Below, piece after piece: positions 56,700 to 64,000 of a stretch of DNA of 64,000 bases (positions within the stretch are counted from its first letter, which is position 1; each line of letters opens with the position of its first letter). The stretch is from Rhizobium sp. 18055 (GTDB taxonomy: Bacteria > Pseudomonadota > Alphaproteobacteria > Rhizobiales > Rhizobiaceae). A program made the translations under genes and the position numbers. The notes beneath the pieces are model-generated. The model worked only from the letters and a program-made list of their open reading frames with translations, was not told where the DNA came from and ran no database searches. The stretch is taken from assembly GCF_902706285.1 (NCBI RefSeq), contig NZ_CACSKD010000003.1:372001-436000 (forward strand). Direction: 5' to 3'.

Positions 56700-57473
56700 T
56701 CATTCAATTTTCAGTTTTTTTTCCGGCTGTGGCGAATCGGTCAGCGCCAGCACGCCTGCAAAAACAACGAAAGACGATAGCCAGCCGAGGATGACGTCGG
56801 ACAGGTAGTGCGCTCCGAAGGCAAGCCGCAGCGCCGGGGCGAGCAATGAAATGGTGGCAAGCGGCGCGAAAAGCGGCACGCGCAACGGGCGCGGCACCAG
56901 AAACAGAAGGCATAGGAGCCAGCCGGCGCCTGCGGCTTCTCCCGAGACGAACGAACAGTTCGACAGGCACTTGCCGGCCATGGACCCTGCTTGCACAAAG
57001 TCGAGCGTCCCGCCGAAATCGATTGTCGTTGATGGCCGTGGCCGACCCCAGTGGCTTTTGAGAATGAAGTTCACCAGCACGATAGGGCCAGCGATGAGTG
57101 AGCCGAGCGCGACTTTCAACGCCCTCGCGCGCATTGCGTTGAACGTGGCTCCATAGTGGCTGTAGCAATCCGCCAGTTCCCACAGTAGGAATAGCGCGAC
57201 CAGATAGGGAAGACGCAGGGACAGCGTCCGAAGCAGTTGCAGATTGAACTCCTGGCGATAGGGAAAGTGCCCGCAAATATTCCGAAGACCAGCGTCGCCG
57301 CAGGTTTCGCGAACGAAAAAATGGCCGGAGATGGATTGGTCGATCTCTGGAAGCAGATTGAAAAGCGCAAGGAGTGCCACCCACAGCACCAGAAGGATCT
57401 TGAAGGCATCTGCGGCGCGATACCGCCGGCTTTGCCATGGGGCCGGTCCAAAAGCCTTCAGTATGGCGCTCAA
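56700..57473 (-). CDS. PAP2-family membrane phosphatase with altered active site
   Basis: This 257-residue protein has about six transmembrane helices and the three PAP2 motifs. Motif 1 is KSHWGRPRP. Motif 2 reads FVSGEAAG, where the usual PSGH His is replaced by Glu. Motif 3 is RLAFGAHYLSDV, with the nucleophile His and its Asp present. PAP2 enzymes remove phosphate from lipids or lipid A. Its position beside lptF suggests an LPS substrate, perhaps like the rhizobial LpxE/LpxF phosphatases, but this is inference. The TTG start has GAGGA 7 nt upstream; no ATG fits without overlapping pepA's leader. Confidence 0.8.
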   Translation of the reverse strand: MSAILKAFGPAPWQSRRYRAADAFKILLVLWVALLALFNLLPEIDQSISGHFFVRETCGDAGLRNICGHFPYRQEFNLQLLRTLSLRLPYLVALFLLWELADCYSHYGATFNAMRARALKVALGSLIAGPIVLVNFILKSHWGRPRPSTTIDFGGTLDFVQAGSMAGKCLSNCSFVSGEAAGAGWLLCLLFLVPRPLRVPLFAPLATISLLAPALRLAFGAHYLSDVILGWLSSFVVFAGVLALTDSPQPEKKLKIE

Positions 57474-57655
57474 CGCTCGATCCTCATCACCTCGGTTCCA
57501 CCAACCAATAGCCGCGGCCGATGACGCTTTATTGACGCAACTTCTGCGGTTCCGGATGCCTGCCGGGTACAAAGACCGGGCACAAAGACTTGTCTTCGGT
57601 GGTGAAAACCTGAATGATCGGACGAGAGGATTTACAACAATCCATTGGAGAAGAC

Positions 57656-59152
57656 ATGTCAGCCAAGTTCGATATATCGTTTGAAAAATCTGCCGAAATT
57701 GCCGGCGGCTACGCCATTTTGCTGCAGACCAAGGGTGCGGATCTCGCGGCAGGCGCCAGCGCCGCCGATCCCTCGGGCGTGGTTGCAAAGGCCTCGAAGA
57801 TCGCCGGTTTCAGCGCAAAGCTCGCAGGCGCCCTGGACCTGGTCGCGCCTGAAGGCTCCAAAGCGGAGCGTATCTTCGTGATCGGTCTCGGCAAGGCCGA
57901 AGATCTCGTTTCGTTTGATTGGCTGAAGGTTGGCGGTGCTGCTGCATCGAAAATCAAGAACACCACAGATGTGACGATATTCCTGGACGCGCCCGGCGCC
58001 GATGTCACGGCAACTCAGGCAGCCGACTTCGCGCTCGGGATGCTGCTGCGCGCCTATGGTTTCGACACCTATAAGACAAAGAAATCCGACGATGACAGCA
58101 ACGGCAAGGATGGCAGCACCGTCAAGGTGCGCATCGTCACGGCAAGTGCTGCCGAGGCTGCGAAGGCCTTCAAGGTCTCGCAGGCTGTGGCCGATGGCGT
58201 CAATCTCGCCCGTGATCTCGTCAACGAGCCGGCGAATGTGTTGGGTCCGGTGGAGTTTGCGGCCAAGGCCAAGGAACTCGAGAAGCTCGGCGTCGATGTC
58301 GAGATCCTGACCGAAAAAGAGATGCAGACGCTCGGCATGGGCGCGATACTCGGCGTGGCGCAGGGCTCCGTACGTCCGCCACGTCTGGCCATCATGCAGT
58401 GGAAGGGCGGCAAGAGTGGCGAAACCCCGATTGCCTTTGTCGGCAAGGGCGTCGTCTTCGATACCGGCGGCATCTCGATCAAGCCGGCCGGTGGCATGGA
58501 GGACATGAAGGGCGACATGGGCGGTGCTGCGGCCGTGACCGGCCTGATGCATGTGCTGGCAGCCCGCAAGGCCAAGGCCAACGTCGTCGGCATCATCGGC
58601 CTCGTCGAGAACATGCCTGACGGCAATGCGCAGCGCCCCGGCGATATCGTCACCTCGATGTCCGGCCAGACCATCGAAGTCATCAACACCGATGCCGAAG
58701 GTCGTCTCGTTCTCTGTGATGCCCTCTGGTATTGCAACGATCGCTTCAAGCCGAAGTTCATGATCGATCTTGCCACGCTGACAGGTGCCATCCTGGTCGC
58801 GCTCGGCAATATCCAGGCCGGCCTGTTTTCCAACGACGACCAGCTTTCCGAGCAGCTGACGGCAGCAGGCCTGGAGACCCACGAACGCCTTTGGCGCATG
58901 CCGATGGGCAAGGAATACGACAAGATGATCGACAGCAAGTTCGCTGATATGAAGAACACCGGCGGTCGGCATGCCGGTTCGATCACGGCTGCGCATTTCA
59001 TGAAGCGGTTTGTCGGTGACACGCCCTGGGCGCATCTCGATATCGCCGGCACCGCCATGGGCTCGCCGCTGGATGAGATCAATCAGTCGTGGGGATCGGG
59101 TTACGGCGTGCGTCTGCTCGACGAGCTGGTTCGCGCCAACTACGAATCATGA
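57656..59152 (+). CDS. pepA: leucyl aminopeptidase
   Basis: This 498-residue M17 peptidase removes N-terminal residues from peptides in the cytoplasm. The metal site is in [15 protein letters not shown] and [10 protein letters not shown], with the usual Lys, Asp and Glu ligands. The N-terminal domain is the less conserved regulatory part. GGAG lies 5 nt before the ATG. Its stop overlaps the holC start by 4 nt (ATGA), the arrangement seen in many proteobacteria. Confidence 0.96.
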   Translation: MSAKFDISFEKSAEIAGGYAILLQTKGADLAAGASAADPSGVVAKASKIAGFSAKLAGALDLVAPEGSKAERIFVIGLGKAEDLVSFDWLKVGGAAASKIKNTTDVTIFLDAPGADVTATQAADFALGMLLRAYGFDTYKTKKSDDDSNGKDGSTVKVRIVTASAAEAAKAFKVSQAVADGVNLARDLVNEPANVLGPVEFAAKAKELEKLGVDVEILTEKEMQTLGMGAILGVAQGSVRPPRLAIMQWKGGKSGETPIAFVGKGVVFDTGGISIKPAGGMEDMKGDMGGAAAVTGLMHVLAARKAKANVVGIIGLVENMPDGNAQRPGDIVTSMSGQTIEVINTDAEGRLVLCDALWYCNDRFKPKFMIDLATLTGAILVALGNIQAGLFSNDDQLSEQLTAAGLETHERLWRMPMGKEYDKMIDSKFADMKNTGGRHAGSITAAHFMKRFVGDTPWAHLDIAGTAMGSPLDEINQSWGSGYGVRLLDELVRANYES

Positions 59153-59598
59153 CCGAAGTCCTGTTCTATCATCTGACCGAATCGAAGCTTGAAGACGCGC
59201 TTCCGCCGTTGCTCGACAAAAGCGTCGAGCGCGGCTGGCGCGTCGCGGTTCAGATGAAGGAAACGGCACACAGGGATGCGCTCGACACGCATCTCTGGAC
59301 CTTCCGCGAGGACAGCTTCCTGCCGCACGGAACGGATGAGGGGGAATTGGCCGGCAACCAGCCGGTTCTCCTGACCGTCACTGAGGACAATGCAAACGGC
59401 GCAACCGTCCGCTTCATCGTCGGTGGCGCCGAGCCTCCGCCGCTCGATCCCTACGAGCGTGTGGTCTTCATGTTCGATGGTTACGACCAGGAACAGCTGG
59501 AAGGCGCGCGCGCCCAGTGGAAGAAGCTCAAAGGCGAGGGGCACAGCCTCACCTACTGGCAGCAGACGTCAGAGGGACGTTGGGAAAAGAAGGCCTGA
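59149..59598 (+). CDS. holC: DNA polymerase III chi subunit
   Basis: This 149-residue protein links the clamp loader to single-strand binding protein. [20 protein letters not shown] and the later [12 protein letters not shown] and FMFDGYD fit HolC. Its 4-nt overlap with pepA supports the call. It is convergent with the GrpB-family gene, with only 5 nt between the stops. Confidence 0.92.
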   Translation: MTEVLFYHLTESKLEDALPPLLDKSVERGWRVAVQMKETAHRDALDTHLWTFREDSFLPHGTDEGELAGNQPVLLTVTEDNANGATVRFIVGGAEPPPLDPYERVVFMFDGYDQEQLEGARAQWKKLKGEGHSLTYWQQTSEGRWEKKA

Positions 59599-59603
59599 GC
59601 GGA

Positions 59604-60149
59604 TCAGCTGAGGCCCGCATCCAGAACGACCCTGTCGATGAAATCGTGTTTTGACTTGGTGTATTCGGCACGGCTGCCGGCATGGGCGTCGGCCAGCCCG
59701 ACCTTCAGCTCCTCATAGGCGCGGGCCAACTCTGGATTGGCGCGCAGCGCGTCGCGAAACGCCAGCATACGGTTCCAGTTGCTGCTACGATATTCGACCA
59801 CATGCACGAGGTGGGTGCGGGTATCGCCTTCGATACCGCGCCCGAAGATATGGTCGTCGGGTACGATGTCAGTGCCGGCATAATCGTAGCCGATGCTCTC
59901 CATTGCGCCGACGCAAGACAGGCCATCGGCGAAATATTTGATGCCGACCATGATGTCGATGATCGGCTTTGCCTTGATGTTTGGGATCGCCGTGCTGCCG
60001 ACATGCTGGATGTCGATCGCCATGTCGCCAAGCGCCTCGCGGATGGCCTCCGCCTCCACTTCGTAGGCGTCATGCCACAACGCATTTGGGACGGCGAGCG
60101 CAACCGTCAGGTTCTTCAATCCCAGGCCGAACGACTCATCATCTCGCAT
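59604..60149 (-). CDS. GrpB/UPF0157-family protein
   Basis: This 181-residue protein has the GrpB nucleotidyltransferase-like pattern: IQHVGSTAIPNIKAKPIIDIMVGI and HLVHVVEY. The function is not known; members may transfer nucleotides. The ATG at 60149 has GGAGG 6 nt upstream. It lies on the minus strand, downstream of the sugar dehydrogenase. Confidence 0.9.
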   Translation of the reverse strand: MRDDESFGLGLKNLTVALAVPNALWHDAYEVEAEAIREALGDMAIDIQHVGSTAIPNIKAKPIIDIMVGIKYFADGLSCVGAMESIGYDYAGTDIVPDDHIFGRGIEGDTRTHLVHVVEYRSSNWNRMLAFRDALRANPELARAYEELKVGLADAHAGSRAEYTKSKHDFIDRVVLDAGLS

Positions 60150-60210
60150 GCCGAACCTCCGCGATACCAAGTGAATAGGTCACAGTATCACGGGGTTCGG
60201 CAATTTCGAA

Positions 60211-61137
60211 TCAATCGTGAAACGCCTCGACGAATTTGCGCTTGCCGAGCATGAACGCATCGGCGACGTGGCGCAGCGGTGCCAGATCGACATCCGACTG
60301 GCCCGCTTTGACGATCTCGGCGAAGCGCCGGTAGAGCGAAGGATATTCCTCCTCCGGTGCCGAGAAGGTCAACTCGCCGTTGACCGACAGCTTCGAGCCG
60401 CCCTCTGCGAGAACCATCTGCCCGGCAGCGGTTTCCGCAAAGATATCCCAGCTCTGCTTGCCGGTCTGGCGCCAGTCGAACTCGGCGCGTGCCGGCACGT
60501 TGTCGGCATTCTTGAAATGGAGGTCGGCGGCAATCGGCGCATCGCGGTTTTCAGGAAACTCCAGCGTCGCGCTGGTCAGGAAGATCGCCTTCGGCAGGAT
60601 ATGCGTGACGATCGACAGGGCATTGATGCCGGGATCGAACACGCCGAGGCCGCCGGCCTGCCAGATCCAGTCCTGATTCGGATGCCATTGGCGCACGTCT
60701 TCCTTCCAGACGACGTGGACGCTCTCGATGGTCGTGGATGCGAGGAAGGTTTTCGCAGCCTCGACGGCCGCTGCATAGCGCGAATGCCAGCTGGCAAACA
60801 GTGACAAGCCTTTGGAGGCGGCAAGCTTCTCGAGATCGGCGACTTCGCTGAGCGTCGCGCCCGGCGGCTTTTCCAGGAACACGTGCTTGCCCGCGGACAG
60901 CGCCTTGTGAGCGGCATCATAGCGGTACTGCGGCGGCATGCAGAGCGACACGGCGTCGATCTCTGGCACGGCGTCGAGCATCTCCTCGATGGCGGTAAAA
61001 CTCTGGACGCCATCGACGGTGCCGTTACGGCTCGCAGTGGCGATCAGGTTGAAATCCGGGTTCTTGGCGATGGAAGGGAGGTGCTGGTCGCGGACGATCT
61101 TGCCGACGCCAACGATGGCGAGGTTGATGGGTGACAT
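60211..61137 (-). CDS. Gfo/Idh/MocA sugar 1-dehydrogenase (arabinose/galactose type)
   Basis: This 308-residue enzyme has a Rossmann start (LAIVGVGKIVRDQHLP) and the family's catalytic region EKPPGATL. It closely resembles, as I recall it, the Azospirillum L-arabinose 1-dehydrogenase, including SWHSRYAAAV, WHPNQDWIW and VFDPGINALSIVT. It should oxidise L-arabinose and/or D-galactose to the lactone with NAD(P). No other sugar catabolism gene is adjacent. Confidence 0.88.
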   Translation of the reverse strand: MSPINLAIVGVGKIVRDQHLPSIAKNPDFNLIATASRNGTVDGVQSFTAIEEMLDAVPEIDAVSLCMPPQYRYDAAHKALSAGKHVFLEKPPGATLSEVADLEKLAASKGLSLFASWHSRYAAAVEAAKTFLASTTIESVHVVWKEDVRQWHPNQDWIWQAGGLGVFDPGINALSIVTHILPKAIFLTSATLEFPENRDAPIAADLHFKNADNVPARAEFDWRQTGKQSWDIFAETAAGQMVLAEGGSKLSVNGELTFSAPEEEYPSLYRRFAEIVKAGQSDVDLAPLRHVADAFMLGKRKFVEAFHD

Positions 61138-61246
61138 GCTGCTGGCTCGCGTTCGGTGTTTCGCTCAATAGTATGATTTATTTTGCGTCTGTTTTACCAG
61201 AAAGATGCCGGTGGGCAAGCACCGGCACACCGATTGCGAACCCGGA

Positions 61247-62083
61247 CTACAGCGACGCCATGACGGCAGGCGCAGCAGTAGGCTTCTTGAACTTCAGCGT
61301 CACCACCTTGTAGCCCTCGGCCTCCAGCTTGGTGAGAAGGGTTGGCAGCATGGTGACTGTCCGATTGTGGATGTCGTGCATCAGGATGATGCCGTGTCCG
61401 CGCTTGTGCAGAAGATCGAGCGTCCGCTTGGTGACGGATGCGGGCGTCGTGTTGAAATAGTCCTTGCTGTCGACATCGACGTCCATCACCACCATCTCAC
61501 GCATGGCAACGGCTGCGCGCAGCTTGTGGCTATCGGCAAGATAGGGGAAGCGGAAGAAGTTGACATCGACGCCGGTCGCCTTGGTGACGGCCGCTTCGCC
61601 GCGCATCACCTCCGCCATCGCCATATCGAAGGTCAGGGCTGCGAGATTGTCATGCTTGTAGGTGTGGCTGCCGATGGCATTGCCATCCATCGCGACCTTC
61701 TTGGCCAGTTCCGGGTGGAGTGCAGCCATCTCGCCGACCATCATGAAGGCGCCCTTGACGCCGAACTCGTCGAGCGTCGCCAGCACGCGGTCGGTGCGGC
61801 CGGGGATCGGGCCGTCGTCGAAGCTGAGGATGACTTCCTTGTCCTGCAGTCGGATGTCGTGGACGGAAGAAACCGTCAGCGTACGCCCCGCCAGATGGTG
61901 CTTGCTGCCGTGAAGGGTGATTGTCTGGTCAGCGGTGTCGCTGCCGGTAACATCCTGCTTGCCCTCAGGCCCGACGATCGACGACGTTTTGATCGTCTTG
62001 TCCGGCGCAGGTTGCTTGGTTGTTTGGCAGCCGGCGAGCGCGGCGCAGAGAATAAGGCCGGAATAGAAAGCGAAACGATGCAT
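61247..62083 (-). CDS. polysaccharide deacetylase lipoprotein
   Basis: This 278-residue protein has a lipoprotein signal ending in LAGC, with Cys19 as the lipid site. The NodB-homology domain (about 80-265) shows SFDDGP (catalytic Asp and metal Asp) and SHTYKH (metal His pair). A later HDIHNRT gives the catalytic His. The substrate could be peptidoglycan or an exopolysaccharide. It is the last gene before the ABC-F gene's 3' end, on the same strand. Confidence 0.92.
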   Translation of the reverse strand: MHRFAFYSGLILCAALAGCQTTKQPAPDKTIKTSSIVGPEGKQDVTGSDTADQTITLHGSKHHLAGRTLTVSSVHDIRLQDKEVILSFDDGPIPGRTDRVLATLDEFGVKGAFMMVGEMAALHPELAKKVAMDGNAIGSHTYKHDNLAALTFDMAMAEVMRGEAAVTKATGVDVNFFRFPYLADSHKLRAAVAMREMVVMDVDVDSKDYFNTTPASVTKRTLDLLHKRGHGIILMHDIHNRTVTMLPTLLTKLEAEGYKVVTLKFKKPTAAPAVMASL

Positions 62084-62163
62084 GAAGAGTGTCTCAACAA
62101 ATCAGTAATGAATGTTGCGACAACCTTTAGGATTATGGTTAACGATCGGTTTCTTTTGGCCGT

Positions 62164-62197
62164 GAGCGCACTAACAAATGCTAGTTTGAGTGCGCTT
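62164..62197 (-). terminator. stem-loop after the ABC-F gene
   Basis: Nine-base arms with one G-U pair (GAGCGCACT with AGTGCGCTT) enclose 16 nt, 16 nt past the ABC-F stop. No T-run follows, so termination is possible but not shown. Confidence 0.35.
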
Positions 62198-62212
62198 GAA
62201 TAAAGCCTGTGG

Positions 62213-64000
62213 CTATCCTGCCATAGCCTCTTCGTACTCGGAGGATAGCTCAAGCCACTGTTCTTCGGCGGCAGTTAGCTTGGCCGCAGCCTCGCCACGC
62301 TGCCTTGCCTTCTCCTTGGCCTTGGCCGGCGCCTTCTCGTAGAGCACCGGGTCCGCAAGCTCTGCATCAAGACCCTGAATCAGTTTCTCCAGCTTGCCCG
62401 TCAACGATTCGATTTCGTTGATCTTTTTCTTCAGCGGCGCCAGCGAGGCGCGCCGTTCGGCATTGAGCTTGCGCTGGTCCGCCTTGGTGGCGGCATCGTC
62501 AGCTAGCTGCGGTTTTTCTTCTTTTTTTTTACCGGAAGAGACAATCAGATCCCGGTATTCATCCATATCGCCCTCGAAGGCCGACACCGTGCCATTGTTG
62601 ACCAGCCACAGCCGGTCGACCGTCGCCTCGATCAGATAGCGGTCATGCGAGATCAGGATGACGGCGCCTTCGTAGTCGTTCAGCGCCTCGATGAGCGCGC
62701 GACGGCTGTCGATGTCGAGGTGGTTGGTCGGCTCGTCGAGAATGAGCAGGTTCGGTGCGTGGAAGGCGGCAAGCCCCATCAGCAGGCGAGCCTTCTCGCC
62801 GCCCGACAGATCCTTGGCAGCGGTTGCCATCTTCTCGGTTGCGAGGCCCATCTGCGCCACGCGCGAGCGAACCTTGGCTTCCGGCGCATCCGGCATCAGC
62901 CGGCGCACATGCTCCACCGGCGACTGATCTGGGATCAGGTCGTCGAGCTGATGCTGGGCGAAGAAACCGATCTTCAGGCTCGGCGCCAGCTTCACTTCGC
63001 CGCTGTCGGCCGCGAGGCGACCGGAGATGAATTTCGCGAAGGTCGATTTGCCGTTGCCGTTCGAGCCGAGCAGCGCGATGCGGTCGTCATTGTCGATGCG
63101 AAGGTTGAGACCCTTCAAGATCGGATTGCCGGGTTCATAGCCGACGGCACCGCTATTGATCGCAACGATCGGGGAGGCGGGCTGCTTGTCGGGCTCTGGG
63201 AAGGTGATCGGCTGCACGTGATCCTCGATGACCGATGCCACCGTACCCATGCGCTCCAGCGCCTTGACGCGGCTCTGCGCCTGGCGGGCCTTGGAAGCCT
63301 TGGCCTTGAAGCGGTCGATGAAGCCCTGCAGATGCTTGCGGGCCGCATCGTTCTTGGCCTTCGCCTTGGTCTGCAACTCGTCGGCTTCCGCCTTCTGCCG
63401 CTCGAACTGGTCGTAACCACCGCGATAGAAGGTCAGCTTCTTCTGGTCGAGATGGACGATCGAGTTGACGGCATTGTTGAGCAGGTCGCGGTCATGGCTG
63501 ATGATCAGGACGGTGTGCGGGTAGCGCCTGATGTAGTCCTCGAGCCACAGCGTGCCTTCGAGATCGAGATAGTTGGTCGGCTCGTCGAGCAGCAGCAGAT
63601 CCGGCTCGGTGAACAGCACCGAGGCCAGCGCCACGCGCATCCGCCAGCCACCGGAGAACGACGAGGCCGGCCGCGCCTGGGCTTCCTGGTTGAAGCCGAG
63701 GCCGGACAGAATGCTGGCCGCGCGCGATTCTGCAGAGTGTGCGTCGATATCGACAAGGCGCATCTGGATTTCGGCAATGCGGTGCGCATCGGTGGCGGTA
63801 TCGGCTTCCGCCATCAGTGCCGCGCGCTCCTTGTCGGCTGCGAGAACAATCTCGATCAGCGAATCCTCGGTGCCCGGCGCCTCCTGGGCAACCTGGCCCA
63901 TGCGCGCATTCTTCGGCAGCGAGATCGAGCCGGTCTCGGCTCCGAGATCGCCGGTGATGATGCGGAACAGGGTGGACTTGCCGGCGCCGTTACGGCCGAC
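62213..64000 (-). CDS. ABC-F family ATPase, 5' end beyond the window
   Basis: The gene enters from the right edge; the first visible residues are in the first Walker A (GRNGAGKST). It has two ATPase domains. The first has FSGGWRMRVALA and LLLLDEPTNYLDL; the second has Walker A GSNGNGKST, DLSGGEKARLL and LILDEPTNHLDI. There are no membrane helices. A linker between the domains (about 80 residues) and a C-terminal coiled coil of about 90 residues mark the YheS/Uup type. ABC-F proteins act on ribosomes to relieve stalling or protect from antibiotics; the exact role is not known. The true start is outside the window. Confidence 0.93.
   Translation of the reverse strand, partial: VGRNGAGKSTLFRIITGDLGAETGSISLPKNARMGQVAQEAPGTEDSLIEIVLAADKERAALMAEADTATDAHRIAEIQMRLVDIDAHSAESRAASILSGLGFNQEAQARPASSFSGGWRMRVALASVLFTEPDLLLLDEPTNYLDLEGTLWLEDYIRRYPHTVLIISHDRDLLNNAVNSIVHLDQKKLTFYRGGYDQFERQKAEADELQTKAKAKNDAARKHLQGFIDRFKAKASKARQAQSRVKALERMGTVASVIEDHVQPITFPEPDKQPASPIVAINSGAVGYEPGNPILKGLNLRIDNDDRIALLGSNGNGKSTFAKFISGRLAADSGEVKLAPSLKIGFFAQHQLDDLIPDQSPVEHVRRLMPDAPEAKVRSRVAQMGLATEKMATAAKDLSGGEKARLLMGLAAFHAPNLLILDEPTNHLDIDSRRALIEALNDYEGAVILISHDRYLIEATVDRLWLVNNGTVSAFEGDMDEYRDLIVSSGKKKEEKPQLADDAATKADQRKLNAERRASLAPLKKKINEIESLTGKLEKLIQGLDAELADPVLYEKAPAKAKEKARQRGEAAAKLTAAEEQWLELSSEYEEAMAG

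Noticed and set aside
62140-62160. A further CtrA-like site near GGTTAAC upstream of the deacetylase gene
   Set aside because: The second half-site is at the wrong spacing and has a mismatch.

Overview
The window is a stretch of alphaproteobacterial chromosome, almost certainly from the family Rhizobiaceae (Rhizobium, Agrobacterium or Ensifer-like). This is inferred from GC-rich coding DNA and from gene blocks typical of that family: rpsF-rpsR-DUF2232-rplI, dnaB-alr-radA-cvpA-purF, fabD-fabG-acpP-fabF-mltG-yicC-gmk, lptF-lptG-lptD-surA-pdxA-rsmA, and psd-pssA. I see no rRNA, tRNA, CRISPR array, prophage or insertion sequence. It reads as core chromosome with small accessory insertions. Both edges cut genes: an HD-domain hydrolase at the left and an ABC-F ATPase at the right.

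Layout. 1-10 kb: a PAS-GGDEF-EAL c-di-GMP protein, a small EF-hand protein, periplasmic Cu/Zn superoxide dismutase, an MscS channel, an overlapping trio (tyrosine phosphatase, HD hydrolase, YgfZ), a two-gene unit encoding an unknown secreted protein, a TIGR02301 protein, a Nudix hydrolase, YnfA, a YedK/HMCES-type protein and a LysE/ArgO exporter. 10-20 kb: phosphatidylethanolamine synthesis (psd, pssA), an Atm1-type ABC exporter, a large LysM envelope protein, a LOG-family enzyme, RarD and citramalate synthase. 20-26 kb: prolyl aminopeptidase with three tandem GFA proteins, an intergenic inverted repeat, cysS, a GH25 muramidase and an SDR. 26-33 kb: purF, cvpA, radA, a parDE-type toxin-antitoxin pair, alr and dnaB. 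33-37 kb: a MarR-MFS-HlyD efflux cassette. 37-42 kb: ribosomal proteins L9, S18 and S6, a DyP peroxidase and a Tas-like aldo/keto reductase. 42-49 kb: fatty-acid synthesis, MltG, YicC and Gmk. 49-60 kb: RsmA, PdxA, a SurA-like chaperone, LptD, LptG, LptF, a PAP2 phosphatase, PepA and HolC. 60-64 kb: GrpB-family protein, a sugar 1-dehydrogenase, a lipoprotein deacetylase and ABC-F.

How the genes work together. Much of the window builds the cell envelope: phospholipid head groups, acyl chains, LPS export, outer-membrane protein folding, and peptidoglycan synthesis and turnover (Alr, MltG, GH25, LysM protein, deacetylase). Many units are tightly packed with 1- or 4-nt start/stop overlaps.

The most notable signals not explained by gene calls are two perfect TTAA-N7-TTAAC sequences, the known binding pattern of the cell-cycle regulator CtrA. 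One lies upstream of the small EF-hand gene and one upstream of the secreted unknown unit. Others are a ParE-like toxin frame with no ATG, GTG or TTG start (an ATT overlaps the antitoxin stop), a 46-residue gene with a strong ribosome site and a GTG start, a PAP2 enzyme whose usual catalytic His is replaced by Glu, and a LysM protein built from mirrored repeats. I found no clearly new multi-gene system; the CtrA-linked unknown genes are the best candidates for new biology.
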